This document shows positions 5,666-7,233 of a stretch of DNA of 7,233 nt, piece after piece (positions within the stretch are counted from its first letter, which is position 1; every line of letters begins with the position of its first letter). Under the pieces are notes generated by a model. It made no database searches. It had not been told where the DNA came from and saw only the letters and a list, made by a program, of their open reading frames with translations. Origin of the DNA: Thermoplasmata archaeon (GTDB lineage: Archaea > Thermoplasmatota > E2 > UBA202 > DSCA01); the NCBI GenBank assembly GCA_008297795.1, contig VBQP01000040.1:1-7233 (forward strand), in the 5' to 3' direction. Made by a program: the position numbers and the translations under genes.

Positions 5666-5686
5666 GTACATGTTATGCTTTTAATC

Positions 5687-7015
5687 ATGATGCTCATCAA
5701 AAATTTTGATGAATTGCTGTCGCATTCCCCGGAAAAAACTGCAGATGCAAGGAAAGGCGCGCTTTCAATAATTGAGAAAGTGCTTGAGGAGATGGATGCC
5801 TGCAGGGTTACCGAACTTTCCATGAAAAAAGAAGGGGATGTTCTTGCAATCAAGGGCAAAAAAATTGATATGTCTCGATTCGAGCGCATATACGTTGTGG
5901 GCTTCGGAAAGGCAAGCACCGGCATGGCAATTGCTGTTGAAAAAATTCTGGATGTGGACGAAGGGGCTGTAATTTCCACCTCCAGCACTCATTCGGATGG
6001 AAGGAAGCCATCAAAAATAAGGGTGTTCAGGGGTTCCCATCCCCTCCCATCTGAAGAAAACATAAGGGCTACAGATGAATTGATAAAAATTGTGCGCAAT
6101 GCAGGAGAAAATGATATCGTCATTGTTCTGATATCCGGCGGCGGCTCCTCCCTGCTCTGCAAGCCTCGCGTATCTCTTGAAAGCATGAGAGAGGTAACAG
6201 ACAGACTGATAAAGTCAGGATGCTCCATTGAGGAGTTGAACACCGTTAGGAAGCATCTCTCGTATGTCAAGGGGGGGCAACTTGCAAAAATGAGCAGGGC
6301 TTTCATGCTCTCTCTCATAATATCTGATGTCATGGGAAATCCACTGCAGTTCATTGCCTCTGGGCCCACATCCAGTGACAGCACAACCTATAAAGATGCA
6401 ATGGCTGTACTGAAGAAATATGGGATATGGGGGGAGATGGGAGAGGTGGATGGTGTAATAAGCAGAGGCATGAGGGGAGAAATAGAGGAAACCCCCCGCA
6501 AAGTCAATGCACTGAATATGATAATTGCGGACAATGCCATGGCATGCAGAAAAGCGGCAGATGTCGCGCGCATGATGGGCTATCGTTCAAAGGTTGTGAG
6601 CACCTCCGTATGCGGAGAGGCAAGATATGCCGGCAGGGATATAGCACGCTATGCTAAAATATCGCCAAGAGAAAAGGCTGTTTTCGTTTTCGGTGGCGAG
6701 ACAACTGTGAAGGTAAAAGGGAAGGGAAAAGGGGGGCGCAATCAGGAACTTGTCCTCGGAGCAATAAGGGAAATTGAAGGAGAGCAAATAGTCATTCTCT
6801 CGTGCGGCACAGACGGCATAGACGGGAACAGCGATGCTGCAGGCGCCATAGGGGACGGGGAAAGCATGAAAAGGGCAAGTATGATTGGCATTGATGCAGA
6901 GAGTTATCTAAAAAACAATGACTCGTATAATTTCTTCAAAAAACTGGATGATTTGATAATTACAGGGGAGACGGGAACAAACGTTATGGATGTGCAGGTC
7001 GTTGTGAAGTATTGA
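5687..7015 (+). CDS. gckA: Glycerate 2-kinase (GckA/MOFRL family)
   Basis: The enzyme phosphorylates D-glycerate with ATP to 2-phosphoglycerate, the step feeding glycerate into lower glycolysis in the non-phosphorylative Entner-Doudoroff route of several archaea. From the ATG at 5687 it has 442 residues, the usual length. Two-domain family signatures are visible: 'VVGFGKAS' (70-77), 'LISGGGSSLL' (148-157), 'LNTVRKHLSYVKGGQLAK' (184-201), 'SDVMGNPLQFIASGPTSSDS' (213-232), 'GGETTVKVKGKGKGGRNQEL' (336-355) leading into the C-terminal MOFRL domain, 'CGTDGIDGNSDAAGA' (373-387), and 'DSYNFFKKLDDLIITGETGT' (412-431) followed by NVMD. An in-frame ATG at 5675 would add four hydrophobic residues; the TATA position and the usual start just before 'LIKNFDEL' favour 5687 or the adjacent ATG at 5690. 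Other sugar-pathway genes are absent from the window. Specificity for 2- over 3-phosphorylation follows from the family. Confidence 0.93.
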   Translation: MMLIKNFDELLSHSPEKTADARKGALSIIEKVLEEMDACRVTELSMKKEGDVLAIKGKKIDMSRFERIYVVGFGKASTGMAIAVEKILDVDEGAVISTSSTHSDGRKPSKIRVFRGSHPLPSEENIRATDELIKIVRNAGENDIVIVLISGGGSSLLCKPRVSLESMREVTDRLIKSGCSIEELNTVRKHLSYVKGGQLAKMSRAFMLSLIISDVMGNPLQFIASGPTSSDSTTYKDAMAVLKKYGIWGEMGEVDGVISRGMRGEIEETPRKVNALNMIIADNAMACRKAADVARMMGYRSKVVSTSVCGEARYAGRDIARYAKISPREKAVFVFGGETTVKVKGKGKGGRNQELVLGAIREIEGEQIVILSCGTDGIDGNSDAAGAIGDGESMKRASMIGIDAESYLKNNDSYNFFKKLDDLIITGETGTNVMDVQVVVKY

Positions 7016-7018
7016 ACT

Positions 7019-7233
7019 TCACACTGCCATAACCTGCTTCACTTCGGGGATTTTGCTCTTCAATTCGTTTTCTATTCCCATCTGAAGCGTCATCTGAGCC
7101 ATCGGGCATCCGTGGCATGCTCCCTGGAGGCGGACTTTCACTATGCCGTTTTCTTCGTCCACGTCCACAAGCTCAACATCTCCGCCGTCCATCTGAAGTG
7201 CGGGACGAATGGTCTCGATAACTTCTTTCACTT
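7019..7233 (-). CDS. Nfu-type iron-sulfur cluster scaffold protein, 5' end cut by the window
   Basis: The visible 70 or so residues form a stand-alone NifU C-terminal (Nfu) domain, which carries and delivers Fe-S clusters. Hallmarks are 'IRPALQMDGGDVELVDVDEE' (about 8-27), the cluster-binding 'GACHGCPMAQMTLQMGIE' with Cys39 and Cys42 (37-54), and 'IPEVKQVMAV' at the C-terminus. Only two bases remain beyond the GTG at 7231-7229. That GTG could be the start or an internal valine; family members often have a few more residues before 'VIETIRPALQ', so the gene is treated as partial. Its TGA lies three bases from the convergent glycerate kinase stop. No suf or isc genes are visible. Confidence 0.93.
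   Translation of the reverse strand, partial: VKEVIETIRPALQMDGGDVELVDVDEENGIVKVRLQGACHGCPMAQMTLQMGIENELKSKIPEVKQVMAV

Noticed and set aside
5675..5686. ATG at 5675 as the glycerate kinase start
   Set aside because: It adds only MLLI, has no ribosome binding site, and no TATA-like sequence lies 26 bases upstream of it. The ATG at 5687 does have one. It is kept only as an alternative.
1..7233. Mobile element, CRISPR, tRNA or defence system
   Set aside because: No transposase, integrase, terminal inverted repeats, regularly spaced repeats or tRNA-like cloverleaf was seen, and every large gene is a chromosomal type.

Overview
The window looks like chromosomal DNA from a euryarchaeon, most plausibly a member of Thermoplasmatota. 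The archaeal signs are a stand-alone RNA polymerase subunit K gene followed by an archaeal-type ribosomal protein S2 gene. Most starts also sit about 26-30 bases downstream of the centre of an A/T-rich TATA-like box, as expected for leaderless archaeal mRNAs. Thermoplasmatota is an inference from gene content (C25 gingipain-like protease, MOFRL-type glycerate 2-kinase, small orphan response regulator); no 16S or other taxonomic marker was searched. Sediment protein-degrading lineages of that phylum are known to carry gingipain-like proteases, which fits but does not prove the placement.

Layout, left to right: (1) the C-terminal end of a multi-helix membrane protein cut by the window edge; (2) a secreted 757-residue C25 (gingipain-like) cysteine protease with signal peptide, prodomain, catalytic His/Cys and a C-terminal Ig-like domain; (3) on the minus strand, tail-to-tail with the protease, a stomatin-like SPFH membrane protein; (4) a 124-base divergent promoter region holding a GC-rich tandem/palindromic element between two TATA boxes; (5) rpoK and rps2 as a tight two-gene operon; (6) an orphan CheY-like response regulator; (7) a single-pass membrane protein with a cytoplasmic zinc ribbon and an external calcium-binding-repeat region; (8) a glycerate 2-kinase; (9) on the minus strand, tail-to-tail with the kinase, a small Nfu iron-sulfur scaffold cut by the right edge.

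The window is gene-dense. There is no gene-free stretch over 300 bases, and I saw no tRNA, rRNA, CRISPR array or insertion sequence. Apart from rpoK-rps2 the genes appear to be separate transcription units with their own promoters, so there is no single pathway here. The region mixes core information processing (rpoK, rps2), cell-surface functions (protease, SPFH protein, zinc-ribbon/calcium-repeat protein), carbon metabolism (glycerate to 2-phosphoglycerate) and Fe-S assembly. I found no convincing new multi-gene system. The items most worth a second look are the zinc-ribbon/TM/calcium-repeat protein, the response regulator lacking the conserved lysine, the tandem GC-rich element between the divergent promoters, and the overlapping ATG/GTG start of rpoK.
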